The position numbers were made by a program, and so were the translations under genes. A DNA stretch of 64,000 nucleotides from AP-15 sp963797115 (lineage in GTDB: Bacteria; Pseudomonadota; Alphaproteobacteria; ATCC43930; CGMCC-115725). Of the stretch, positions 7,641 through 14,495 are shown piece after piece (positions within the stretch are counted from its first letter, which is position 1; each line of letters starts with the position of its first letter). The notes beneath the pieces were generated by a model that saw nothing but the letters and a program-made list of their open reading frames with translations, searched no databases and was not told the DNA's origin. Location: NCBI GenBank assembly GCA_963797115.1, contig CAWCOH010000001.1, positions 3,596,001-3,660,000 on the forward strand, given 5' to 3'.

Positions 7641-8031
7641 CACCCGGGCCTGGAAGGGCTCGGCGCCTGACGGTGGCCTCACATTTCCTTGGGGTGGGCG
7701 ACACCTAACTGATGAATAGCGGGTGCGCGACAGCCTCAGCGCGTAATGTTAGAATTGGTCGAGGGCGAGGAGATCGCCGTCCAGCGCCACGAAGTCGGCG
7801 AGGATCCTGCCGCAGTCAAGAGCCGAGTTGAGGCCATTCGCAATGGGAACTTAACGGCGTCTGGGGTCGGGGTTGGGAGAGTTCCAACTTCACAGGATTT
7901 CAAATAAAATCTCTCAAGGATTTTAAGTAAAGCATCTGGGACGCGCCCTTGTTTGATCGCACGGGCGCGAGGATTCGAGTAGCGTTAACGCAGCGTCTCG
8001 GAGCGAAGCCGAGAACTGAGGAGCCGCCAGC
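7641..8031. other. Intergenic region with a possible 53-codon ORF and AT-rich direct repeats
   Basis: This 391-bp gap holds an unrecognised ORF at 7746-7907 (plus strand; begins MLELVEGEEIAVQRHEVGED), which lacks a clear ribosome binding site. It is followed by two imperfect 15-bp direct repeats (7894-7908 and 7917-7931). The segment just before pleD contains no further gene that I can recognise. Confidence 0.4.
7894..7931. repeat. Imperfect direct repeats upstream of the first pleD
   Basis: AGGATTTCAAATAAA (7894-7908) and AGGATTTTAAGTAAA (7917-7931) match at 13 of 15 positions and are 23 bp apart, about two helical turns. They are markedly AT-rich against the background and lie about 100 bp before the pleD start, so they may be binding sites for a regulator. 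Confidence 0.4.
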
Positions 8032-9549
8032 ATGCCGGCCCGCATCCTTGTCGTCGATGACAATGAGCTGAACGTCGAATTGCTGGCCACCAAGCTCGCG
8101 CACGAATATTACGTCGTCAGCACGGCCGCCGACGGGTTCGAGGCGCTAGCAAAAATCGAGACCGAAAAGCCCGACATCGTTTTGCTCGACGTGATGATGC
8201 CGGAACTCGACGGGTTCGATACCTGCCGGCGCATCAAGGCCGATCCGGCGATGGCGCATATTCCGATCGTCATGGTGACGGCCCTTTCTGACGTCGCCGA
8301 CCGCGTGAAAGGCCTCGAGGCCGGCGCCGACGATTTCCTCACCAAGCCGGTCAACGATCTCGCGCTTATGGCGCGCGTGCGTGAACTCCTGCGCCTTAAG
8401 ATGATCAGAGACGAATGGCGCCTGCGCGAAGCTACATACAACCAGTTCATGTGGCGTCCACCAGACGACGCCATCACGGACAACGCCGGCGGCCGCGCGG
8501 TGCTCCTGGAGGATCAGGCGGTCGACCGCCAATTGATCGTGAGCACGCTCGCCTATCTGCCGGTGCGCATCACTTTCGCCGAGACGGTGGTGGAAGCCGT
8601 GTCGCTTGCACAACAGGATGATTGCGATCTGGTCTTTGCCAGCCTCGACCTTAAAAACGAGGACGGCCTGCAGATTTGCCCGCAATTGCGCACGCGCGAG
8701 GCAACGCGGCAATTGCCGATCCTCCTGCTAGCCAACGAAGGCGATACGGCCCGAGTGGCCAAGGGATTAGACCTCGGCGCCAATGATTACCTGCTGCGCC
8801 CGCTCGATCCTAACGAAATGCTCGCGCGCACCCGCTCACAATTGGGGCAGAAACGGCACTACCAAAGGATGCGCGATAATTACGAGCGCAGCTTCGCGTT
8901 GTTGCTGGTCGATCCGCTAACGGGCGCCTTCAACCGCCGTTATCTCGATGCGCATATGCCGAAACTGTTCGAGCGCGCCCATACGGCGCGCAAGCCGCTT
9001 GCCGTTCTCATGATGGATATCGACCGCTTCAAAGAGATCAACGATGCGTACGGCCATGCCGCCGGCGACCATGTGCTGAAGGAAATCGTCAGTCGCACCA
9101 CGTTCGCCTTACGCCCATCGGATTTGGTAGCGCGGATGGGCGGCGAGGAGTTTGCCGTCGTGCTGCCGGAAACGGATCTGGACACGGCGCTTCAAATCGC
9201 CGAACGCCTGCGCAGTCGCATCGGCGACACGCCGTTCGAGGGCGCCGGCTACGGGCTGCCGTTTACCGTCACGGTCAGCATCGGTGTGGCCGCGTTACAG
9301 CCTGACGGGGAGGTAGAGCCCGCCACCGCGTTCCGACGGGCCGATGCCGCGCTTTACGCGGCAAAGAAGGCCGGCCGTAACCGCGTGCTCGCCGACGGCA
9401 ATGAAGCCCTGCCGGCAGTGACTCAATTTGAGTCACTACCGAACCGCCGCATGGTTAGATTTCCGCTCGCCGGCAGGATCATTCTCCAGGCGCTGTGCTC
9501 GGTGAACTCGTTTATCCGGGTGGCCCTGCGGCGTGCTGCTCGGCACTGA
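8032..9549 (+). CDS. pleD: PleD-like response regulator diguanylate cyclase (REC-REC-GGDEF) with a C-terminal extension
   Basis: A 505-residue c-di-GMP synthase. REC1 has the acidic pair D9/D10, phospho-acceptor D53 (DIVLLDVMMP) and the lysine in FLTKPV. REC2 (about residues 155-275) lacks a phospho-acceptor (DLVFASLD in its place), as in Caulobacter PleD. The GGDEF domain has the active GGEEF motif, preceded at the standard spacing by the product-inhibition site RPSD. The C-terminal 45 or so residues after GRNRVLADG are extra, basic and partly hydrophobic, and begin at a perfect inverted repeat in the DNA (9417-9437). This copy stands alone, unlike the second pleD next to divK. Confidence 0.93.
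   Translation: MPARILVVDDNELNVELLATKLAHEYYVVSTAADGFEALAKIETEKPDIVLLDVMMPELDGFDTCRRIKADPAMAHIPIVMVTALSDVADRVKGLEAGADDFLTKPVNDLALMARVRELLRLKMIRDEWRLREATYNQFMWRPPDDAITDNAGGRAVLLEDQAVDRQLIVSTLAYLPVRITFAETVVEAVSLAQQDDCDLVFASLDLKNEDGLQICPQLRTREATRQLPILLLANEGDTARVAKGLDLGANDYLLRPLDPNEMLARTRSQLGQKRHYQRMRDNYERSFALLLVDPLTGAFNRRYLDAHMPKLFERAHTARKPLAVLMMDIDRFKEINDAYGHAAGDHVLKEIVSRTTFALRPSDLVARMGGEEFAVVLPETDLDTALQIAERLRSRIGDTPFEGAGYGLPFTVTVSIGVAALQPDGEVEPATAFRRADAALYAAKKAGRNRVLADGNEALPAVTQFESLPNRRMVRFPLAGRIILQALCSVNSFIRVALRRAARH
9417..9437. repeat. Perfect 10-bp inverted repeat with 1-nt centre inside the 3' end of pleD
   Basis: Arms AGTGACTCAA (9417-9426) and TTGAGTCACT (9428-9437) surround a single T. 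It sits exactly where the conserved GGDEF domain ends and the extra C-terminal tail begins. Confidence 0.7.
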
Positions 9550-9669
9550 CCGGTAAGTCGTTAGCTGGGGGGTCCGAGCCCCTGCGGGGCGCGCCCTCCG
9601 GGGTTCAACGAGGCTAGCGTGACCTGCGGTGCCCTTAGCGTGGCGGGTCTGTCGATGCCGCTGTCGTTG

Positions 9670-9698
9670 TTGCCGAGCGATACCGTGCCCACTATAGT
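9670..9698 (+). promoter_or_regulatory. Candidate sigma-70 promoter of the pyrB operon
   Basis: TTGCCG (9670-9675) and TATAGT (9693-9698) are separated by 17 bp. A start site about 7 bp after the -10 box would lie within a few nucleotides of the pyrB ATG (9708), and no Shine-Dalgarno sequence is visible, so the transcript may be leaderless. Visual call only. Confidence 0.35.
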
Positions 9699-9707
9699 CC
9701 CGGGCTC

Positions 9708-10673
9708 ATGCACAGTGGCGCCTCCGAGGCTCCGTTCCGGCACCGGCATCTGCTTGGGATCGAGGGTCTGTCGCCGGACGACATCAACCACGTCCTCGAT
9801 CTGGCTGACGGCTATGTCGAGCTAAACCGGCAGGCCGATAAGAAACGCGGCTTGCTGCGCGGCCGTACGATCATCAATTGCTTCTTCGAGAATTCGACCC
9901 GAACCCGCACCTCGTTCGAGGTCGCCGGCAAGCGGCTCGGCGGCGATGTCATCAACATGTCGGTGTCGGCGAGCTCGATGGTCAAGGGCGAGACCCTGAT
10001 CGACACGGCGATGACCTTGAACGCGATGCACCCCGACGTGCTGGTCGTCCGCCATCCCGAATCGGGGGCGGTTCACCTGCTCTCCGAGAAGGTCGATTGT
10101 GCCGTCGTCAACGCCGGCGACGGCAGCCACGAGCACCCGACCCAGGCGCTGCTCGACGCGCTGACGATCCGCCGGCGCAAGGGCCGGCTCGGCGGCCTCA
10201 CCGTGGCGATCTGCGGCGACGTCCTGCACAGCCGCGTCGCGCGCTCGAACATCGCGCTCTTGAACACGATGGAGGCGCGGGTGCGGGTCGTCGCACCGCG
10301 CACCCTCTTGCCGGCCGAGATCGAGCGGCTCGGCGTGGAGGTGTTCCACGACATGGCCCGGGGGCTCGCGGGGGTCGACATCGTGATGATGCTGCGCTTG
10401 CAGAGCGAGCGCATGCACGGCTCCTTCGTGCCGTCGACGCGCGAGTATTTTTACTTCTTCGGGCTCGACTACGACAAGTTGCGCGTGGCCAAGCCCGATG
10501 CGCTGATCATGCATCCGGGCCCAATGAACCGGGGGGTAGAGATCGGCAGCGAGATCGCCGACGACATCGACCGCAGCCTGATCCGCGCCCAGGTCGAGAT
10601 GGGGGTCGCGGTCCGCATGGCCTGCCTCGAGATCCTGACCCGCGATCTCGGCAACGGTCCGCCGGAATCATGA
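9708..10673 (+). CDS. pyrB: Aspartate carbamoyltransferase catalytic subunit
   Basis: A 321-residue enzyme catalysing carbamoyl phosphate + aspartate to carbamoylaspartate, the committed step of pyrimidine synthesis. The carbamoyl-phosphate loop is visible (FFENSTRTRTSFEVAGKRLG, near residues 59-78), then SSMVKGETLIDTA, HPESGAVHLL, the HPTQALLDALTI block, and HPGPMNRGVEI near the C-terminus. No pyrI regulatory subunit is present; in this branch of bacteria PyrB commonly pairs with a PyrC or PyrX protein, and a pyrC lies downstream past the vapBC module. Confidence 0.97.
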   Translation: MHSGASEAPFRHRHLLGIEGLSPDDINHVLDLADGYVELNRQADKKRGLLRGRTIINCFFENSTRTRTSFEVAGKRLGGDVINMSVSASSMVKGETLIDTAMTLNAMHPDVLVVRHPESGAVHLLSEKVDCAVVNAGDGSHEHPTQALLDALTIRRRKGRLGGLTVAICGDVLHSRVARSNIALLNTMEARVRVVAPRTLLPAEIERLGVEVFHDMARGLAGVDIVMMLRLQSERMHGSFVPSTREYFYFFGLDYDKLRVAKPDALIMHPGPMNRGVEIGSEIADDIDRSLIRAQVEMGVAVRMACLEILTRDLGNGPPES

Positions 10674-10721
10674 ACTCATTTGAGAGCGCGCGGGGTCGAG
10701 CGCCTTGCCTCGACAATGACG

Positions 10722-10732
10722 GACATCATGTC
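10722..10732. promoter_or_regulatory. Short palindrome upstream of vapB
   Basis: GACATCATGTC, a 5-bp inverted repeat around a central C, lies about 30 bp before the vapB ATG and next to an AT-rich stretch (TCTATATTGCC) that could include a -10 element. VapB antitoxins usually repress their own operon through such sites; binding here is inferred. Confidence 0.3.
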
Positions 10733-10764
10733 TATATTGCCAATCAAATTATAGCCAGGAAGGC

Positions 10765-11022
10765 ATGGCGCTGAGCCTCAAGGACAAGGAGACTGATCGT
10801 CTCGCCCGCGAGGTTGCTGCCCTCACCGGCGAGACGTTGACGGACGCGATTCGCAAGGCGCTCGCCGAGCGGTTGGAGCGCGAGCGATTACGGCGCGGCA
10901 AAACCGTTCGGCTCGCCGAGCGGCTGATGCAGCTCGGCCGAGAGTGCGCGGCTCTCCCCGATTACGACACGCGCAGCCCCGACGAAATCGTCGGCTATGA
11001 CGAAACCGGGATGTGGCGCTGA
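10765..11022 (+). CDS. vapB: VapB-type antitoxin (Rv0623-like transcription-factor family)
   Basis: An 85-residue protein whose N-terminus MALSLKDKETDRLAREVAALTGETLTDAIRKAL matches the VapB family related to Rv0623, a ribbon-helix-helix DNA-binding unit. The C-terminal part (DYDTRSPDEIVGYDETGMW) is the usual toxin-binding tail. AGGAAGG just before the ATG is a good ribosome binding site. The stop overlaps the vapC start as TGATG. It sits between pyrB and pyrC, an unusual place for such a module. Confidence 0.92.
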   Translation: MALSLKDKETDRLAREVAALTGETLTDAIRKALAERLERERLRRGKTVRLAERLMQLGRECAALPDYDTRSPDEIVGYDETGMWR

Positions 11023-11414
11023 TGGTAATCGACACCTCGGCAATCGTTGCTATCCTGTTTGATGAGCCTGACCAACGGCGTTATGGCGAGGCCATCGAAG
11101 CCGCGACGGTTCGGCTCGTCTCAGCGGTGACACGGGTCGAACTCGCCTTTGTGATCGAGGGCCGCAAACGCGAAGCTGGGCGCGACCGCTTGGAGCGGTT
11201 CTTCCAGCTGACTGGCGCCGAAATCGTCGCGGTCACACCGCAACAAGCCGAGATCGCCATCGGCGCCTTTCGCCGCTTTGGCAGAGGCCGACATCCGGCG
11301 AGCCTGAATATCGGCGATTGCTTCTCCTACGCGCTCGCCTCAGCGACCGACCATAGGCTGCTGTTCAAGGGCGACGATTTCAGCCGCACCGACATTCGTC
11401 CGGCGTTACCGTGA
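11022..11414 (+). CDS. vapC: VapC-type PIN-domain ribonuclease toxin
   Basis: A 130-residue PIN-domain protein. MVIDTSAIVAILFDEPD carries the first catalytic Asp, RVELAFVIEGR the conserved Glu, and SLNIGDCFSYALA the C-terminal Asp; LLFKGDDFSRTDI is the usual closing block. ATG 11022 overlaps the vapB stop; an upstream in-frame GTG at 11013 is less likely. Its stop codon overlaps the GTG start of pyrC (GTGA), which places the toxin and a pyrimidine enzyme on one coupled message. Confidence 0.93.
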   Translation: MVIDTSAIVAILFDEPDQRRYGEAIEAATVRLVSAVTRVELAFVIEGRKREAGRDRLERFFQLTGAEIVAVTPQQAEIAIGAFRRFGRGRHPASLNIGDCFSYALASATDHRLLFKGDDFSRTDIRPALP

Positions 11415-12697
11415 ACCGGTTGCTGATCCGTCATGCCCGGCTGCTCGACCCGGCCAGCGGGCTCGACACGACCGGTGATCTGCTGGTCGAAGGCGAGCGG
11501 ATCGCGGCGATCGGCGGCAATCTGTCGGACGCGGCACCGGATGCCGAGACGGTGTCGGCCGATGGGCTGTGCCTAGCGCCGGGGCTCGTCGACATGCGCG
11601 TACAGTTGCGTGAGCCCGGTGCCGAGCACATGGAATCGATCGAGAGCGGCGGGCGGGCCGCCGCCGCGGGCGGGGTGACGACGATGGTCGCACTGCCGAA
11701 CACCGAGCCGCCGGTCGACGACGTCTCGGTCGTCGAGTTTCTCGCCCGCCGGGCGCGCGAGGTCAGGCTCGCCAAGGTCCACACCTACGCTGCGGCAACC
11801 AAGGGGCTGAAGGGACGTGAGCTGACCGAGATGGGGCTGCTGGCGGCGAATGGTGCCGTCGGGTTCACCGACGGCGTCAAAGCGGTCGCCGACGCACTCG
11901 TTATGTGCCGGGTGCTGGCTTATGCTCGCAGCTTCGATCTCCTTGTGCTGCAGCATCCGGAAGAGCCGAGCCTCGCCAGCGCGGGCGAGGTCAGCGAAGG
12001 CGAGATCGCGACGCGGCTCGGCCTCGCCGGGATCACCCCGATGGCCGAACTCATCATGGTCGAGCGCGATCTGCGGCTCGTCGAACTCACCGGCGCACGC
12101 TACCACGCCGCTCATGTGTCGACCGCCGCCGCGATCGCGGCAATTCGCCAAGCGAAAGCGCAAGGCCTGCCGGTGACCTGCGATACGGCGCCGCCCTATT
12201 TCGCGCTCAACGAGAGCGCGATCGGCGACTACCGGACGTTCGCCAAGCTCTCCCCGCCACTGCGTAGCGAACGGGATCGCCGGGCGGTGATCGAGGGACT
12301 TTGCGACGGCACGATCGACGCGATCGCCAGCGACCACGCGCCGTGGGACCAGGATTCGAAGCGCCTGCCGTTCAGCTCTGCGGCCTACGGCATCGTCGGG
12401 CTCGAGACGCTACTGCCGTTGTCGCTCGAGCTCCATCACGGCGGCCACCTGGATCTACTCGGGCTGCTGCGGCTTCTGACCCTGAACCCGGCGCAGATCC
12501 TGCGCTTGCCGGTCGGTCGTCTGGCGCCCGGGGCGCCGGCCGACCTCGTCCTCTTCAAACCGGATCTGCGCTGGCGCATCTGCCCCGACGAATTCCGTTC
12601 GAAGTCGAAGAACGCGCCATTCGACGAGTGGCCTGTTCGCGGCCGGGTGAGGCGTACCGTCGTCGACGGGCGCACGATCTTTCGCGACGAGGACTGA
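11411..12697 (+). CDS. pyrC: Dihydroorotase-family protein lacking the HxH metal motif (PyrC or PyrX)
   Basis: A 428-residue amidohydrolase matching class I dihydroorotase, which cyclises carbamoylaspartate to dihydroorotate. The motif that normally reads DxHxHLREPG is here DMRVQLREPG (near residue 60), so both alpha-zinc histidines are absent. Other ligand positions remain: GFTDGVK, LVLQHPEE, YHAAHVST and IASDHAPW. Similar HxH-less proteins beside pyrB occur in other alphaproteobacteria as I recall them, and the Pseudomonas PyrC' (PyrX) is a non-catalytic partner of PyrB. It could be active with altered metal use or be a structural subunit. The GTG start overlaps vapC. Confidence 0.88.
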   Translation: MNRLLIRHARLLDPASGLDTTGDLLVEGERIAAIGGNLSDAAPDAETVSADGLCLAPGLVDMRVQLREPGAEHMESIESGGRAAAAGGVTTMVALPNTEPPVDDVSVVEFLARRAREVRLAKVHTYAAATKGLKGRELTEMGLLAANGAVGFTDGVKAVADALVMCRVLAYARSFDLLVLQHPEEPSLASAGEVSEGEIATRLGLAGITPMAELIMVERDLRLVELTGARYHAAHVSTAAAIAAIRQAKAQGLPVTCDTAPPYFALNESAIGDYRTFAKLSPPLRSERDRRAVIEGLCDGTIDAIASDHAPWDQDSKRLPFSSAAYGIVGLETLLPLSLELHHGGHLDLLGLLRLLTLNPAQILRLPVGRLAPGAPADLVLFKPDLRWRICPDEFRSKSKNAPFDEWPVRGRVRRTVVDGRTIFRDED

Positions 12698-12726
12698 ATG
12701 CCGGCGAATTCCCCCCGAGGGCCAGC

Positions 12727-13314
12727 GTGAGCAGTCTCCTTGCTGCCGCCGTCCTCGGTTACCTATTGGGCGCCATCCCGTTCGGCCTGCTGCTGGCGCG
12801 GCTCGCCGGCTACGGTGACATCCGCCAGATCGGCTCGGGCAATATCGGTGCCACCAATGTCCTGCGCACCGGCAGCAAGAGCGCCGCGGCGCTCACTCTG
12901 TTGCTCGACCTCGCCAAAGGCTGGGCGGCGGTCACCGTTGCGAAAGGTTGGGGTGCCGATGCGGCGCTGGTCGCGGCCTTCTGCGTCGTCATCGGCCACA
13001 TGTTTCCGGTCTGGCTGGGCTTCCAGGGCGGCAAAGGCGTTGCCACCGCGTTGGGCGTCTTGCTCGCGCTCGCTTGGCCCGTGGCACTCGCTGTCGCTCT
13101 CGTCTGGCTCGCCACAGCGGCGACATTCCGCTACTCCTCGCTCGCCGCCCTCGTTGCCGCGGTCAGCAGCGCGCTGCTTGCCCCATTTCTTGTAGACGGT
13201 CCGACGGCGGCGGTGATCGCCGGTATCGCTCTGTTAATCATCGTGCGCCACCATGCCAACATTCGCCGCCTGATCGCAGGCAGTGAAAGCCGGATTTCGC
13301 TCACAAAAGGCTGA
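12727..13314 (+). CDS. plsY: Glycerol-3-phosphate acyltransferase PlsY
   Basis: A 195-residue inner-membrane enzyme that moves an acyl group from acyl-phosphate to glycerol 3-phosphate, the first step of phospholipid synthesis. The three PlsY motifs are clear: GSGNIGATNVLRTG (near residues 38-51), GHMFPVWLGFQGGKGVAT (near 90-108), and RHHANIRRLIAGSE at the C-terminus. About five hydrophobic helices. The start is GTG 12727, since the frame upstream is not conserved. The pyrC-plsY-dprA-topA order is standard in alphaproteobacteria. Confidence 0.95.
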   Translation: MSSLLAAAVLGYLLGAIPFGLLLARLAGYGDIRQIGSGNIGATNVLRTGSKSAAALTLLLDLAKGWAAVTVAKGWGADAALVAAFCVVIGHMFPVWLGFQGGKGVATALGVLLALAWPVALAVALVWLATAATFRYSSLAALVAAVSSALLAPFLVDGPTAAVIAGIALLIIVRHHANIRRLIAGSESRISLTKG

Positions 13315-14456
13315 GGCAGTCCCTGGCCGCACGCGAACTCGATCCGCAGGAGCGCCTCGATTGGCTGCGGCTGTGCCGGACCGAGACAATCGGGCCGATC
13401 ACCTTTTACGCCCTGCTGCGCCGTTTCGGTTCGGCACGAGCCGCAGTCGAAGCGCTGCCTCGCCTCGCCCGCCGCGGCGAGCGTGCCAAGATGGTCACCG
13501 CCGTAACCCGGGCCGAGGCCGAGGCCGAATTCGTAGCGCTGCAGCGCGCGGGCGCGCGACTGGTATGCTGGGGCGAGCCGCTCTATCCGAGCGCCCTCGC
13601 CGCGGTCGAGGATGCGCCACCCATACTGACCGTGCTCGGAGAGGCCGAATTGCTGCAGCGGCCGATGATCGCCGTGGTCGGGGCGCGCAATGCCTCGGCC
13701 AATGGCCGGCGCTTCGGCCGCGACCTTGCCGCTTCGCTCGGCCGCGGCGGGCTCGTGGTGATTTCGGGGCTCGCCCGCGGGATCGACGCCGCGGCGCATC
13801 TGGGCGGCATCGAGACAGGCAGCGTCGCCGTCGTCGCGGGCGGCGTCGATGTCGTCTATCCGGAGGAGAACAGGGGGCTCTACGACACCCTGGCACGCCG
13901 CGGGGCAATCGTTGCCGAATTGCCGCTCGGAACCGAACCTCAAGCCCGGCATTTTCCCCGCCGCAACCGGATCATTTCCGGGATGGCACTGGGTGTCGTG
14001 GTCGTCGAGGCGGCGGCGCGCTCGGGCTCGTTGATCACCGCGCGGTTCGCCCTCGAGCAAGGACGCGAAGTCTTTGCGGTGCCGGGCTCGCCGCTCGATC
14101 CGCGCTCGCGCGGTTGCAACGATTTGCTGCGGCATGGCGCGACATTGACCGAGACTGCCGAGGACGTGTTGTTGCAGCTCGGGGCGCAGCTGCACGGGGC
14201 CGGGCCGCTACGAGCGGTTTCAGCGGCGCCGCTCCCCGCTGCACCATCCTGGTCGCCGCCCGCTGCAATCGAACCCCTCGACGACGACGTTGGGGTCGAG
14301 CTGATTCTCGAGAGATTAGGGCCAACACCGGTCGCGGTTGACGAACTGGTGCGGCAATGCCAGATGTCAGCCGCTATGGTCGCTACGGTCTTGCTCGAAC
14401 TGGAACTCGCCGGCCGGGTCGAACGTCACCCGGGCAACCTCGTCTCCTTGCGTTAA
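13311..14456 (+). CDS. dprA: DNA-processing protein DprA, probably with a CTG start
   Basis: DprA protects incoming single-stranded DNA and loads RecA. The Rossmann core is clear: VVGARNASANG, VVISGLARGIDAAAHLGG, VAGGVDVVYPEEN, FPRRNRIISGMA and FAVPGSPLDPRSRGCNDLL, followed by a winged-helix DprA_WH domain. The conserved N-terminal SAM-like part (ERLDWLRLCRTETIGPITFYALLRRFG) lies upstream of the first ATG (13491). That frame has no ATG, GTG or TTG before the stop codon at 13284; only CTG codons at 13311 and 13323 remain. CTG 13311 overlaps the plsY stop as CTGA and gives 381 residues, a normal length. Confidence 0.85.
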   Translation: MRQSLAARELDPQERLDWLRLCRTETIGPITFYALLRRFGSARAAVEALPRLARRGERAKMVTAVTRAEAEAEFVALQRAGARLVCWGEPLYPSALAAVEDAPPILTVLGEAELLQRPMIAVVGARNASANGRRFGRDLAASLGRGGLVVISGLARGIDAAAHLGGIETGSVAVVAGGVDVVYPEENRGLYDTLARRGAIVAELPLGTEPQARHFPRRNRIISGMALGVVVVEAAARSGSLITARFALEQGREVFAVPGSPLDPRSRGCNDLLRHGATLTETAEDVLLQLGAQLHGAGPLRAVSAAPLPAAPSWSPPAAIEPLDDDVGVELILERLGPTPVAVDELVRQCQMSAAMVATVLLELELAGRVERHPGNLVSLR

Positions 14457-14495
14457 GAAATTCCCGCGCCCTCGCGCCCCTGATCGAATGAATTG

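Noticed and set aside
7746..7907. A 53-codon ORF as a real gene
   Set aside because: No ribosome binding site and no family resemblance; mentioned only as part of the intergenic description.
9578..9590. GCCCC-TGC-GGGGC hairpin after the first pleD as a terminator
   Set aside because: The stem is only 5 bp, the region is uniformly GC-rich and no T-run follows.
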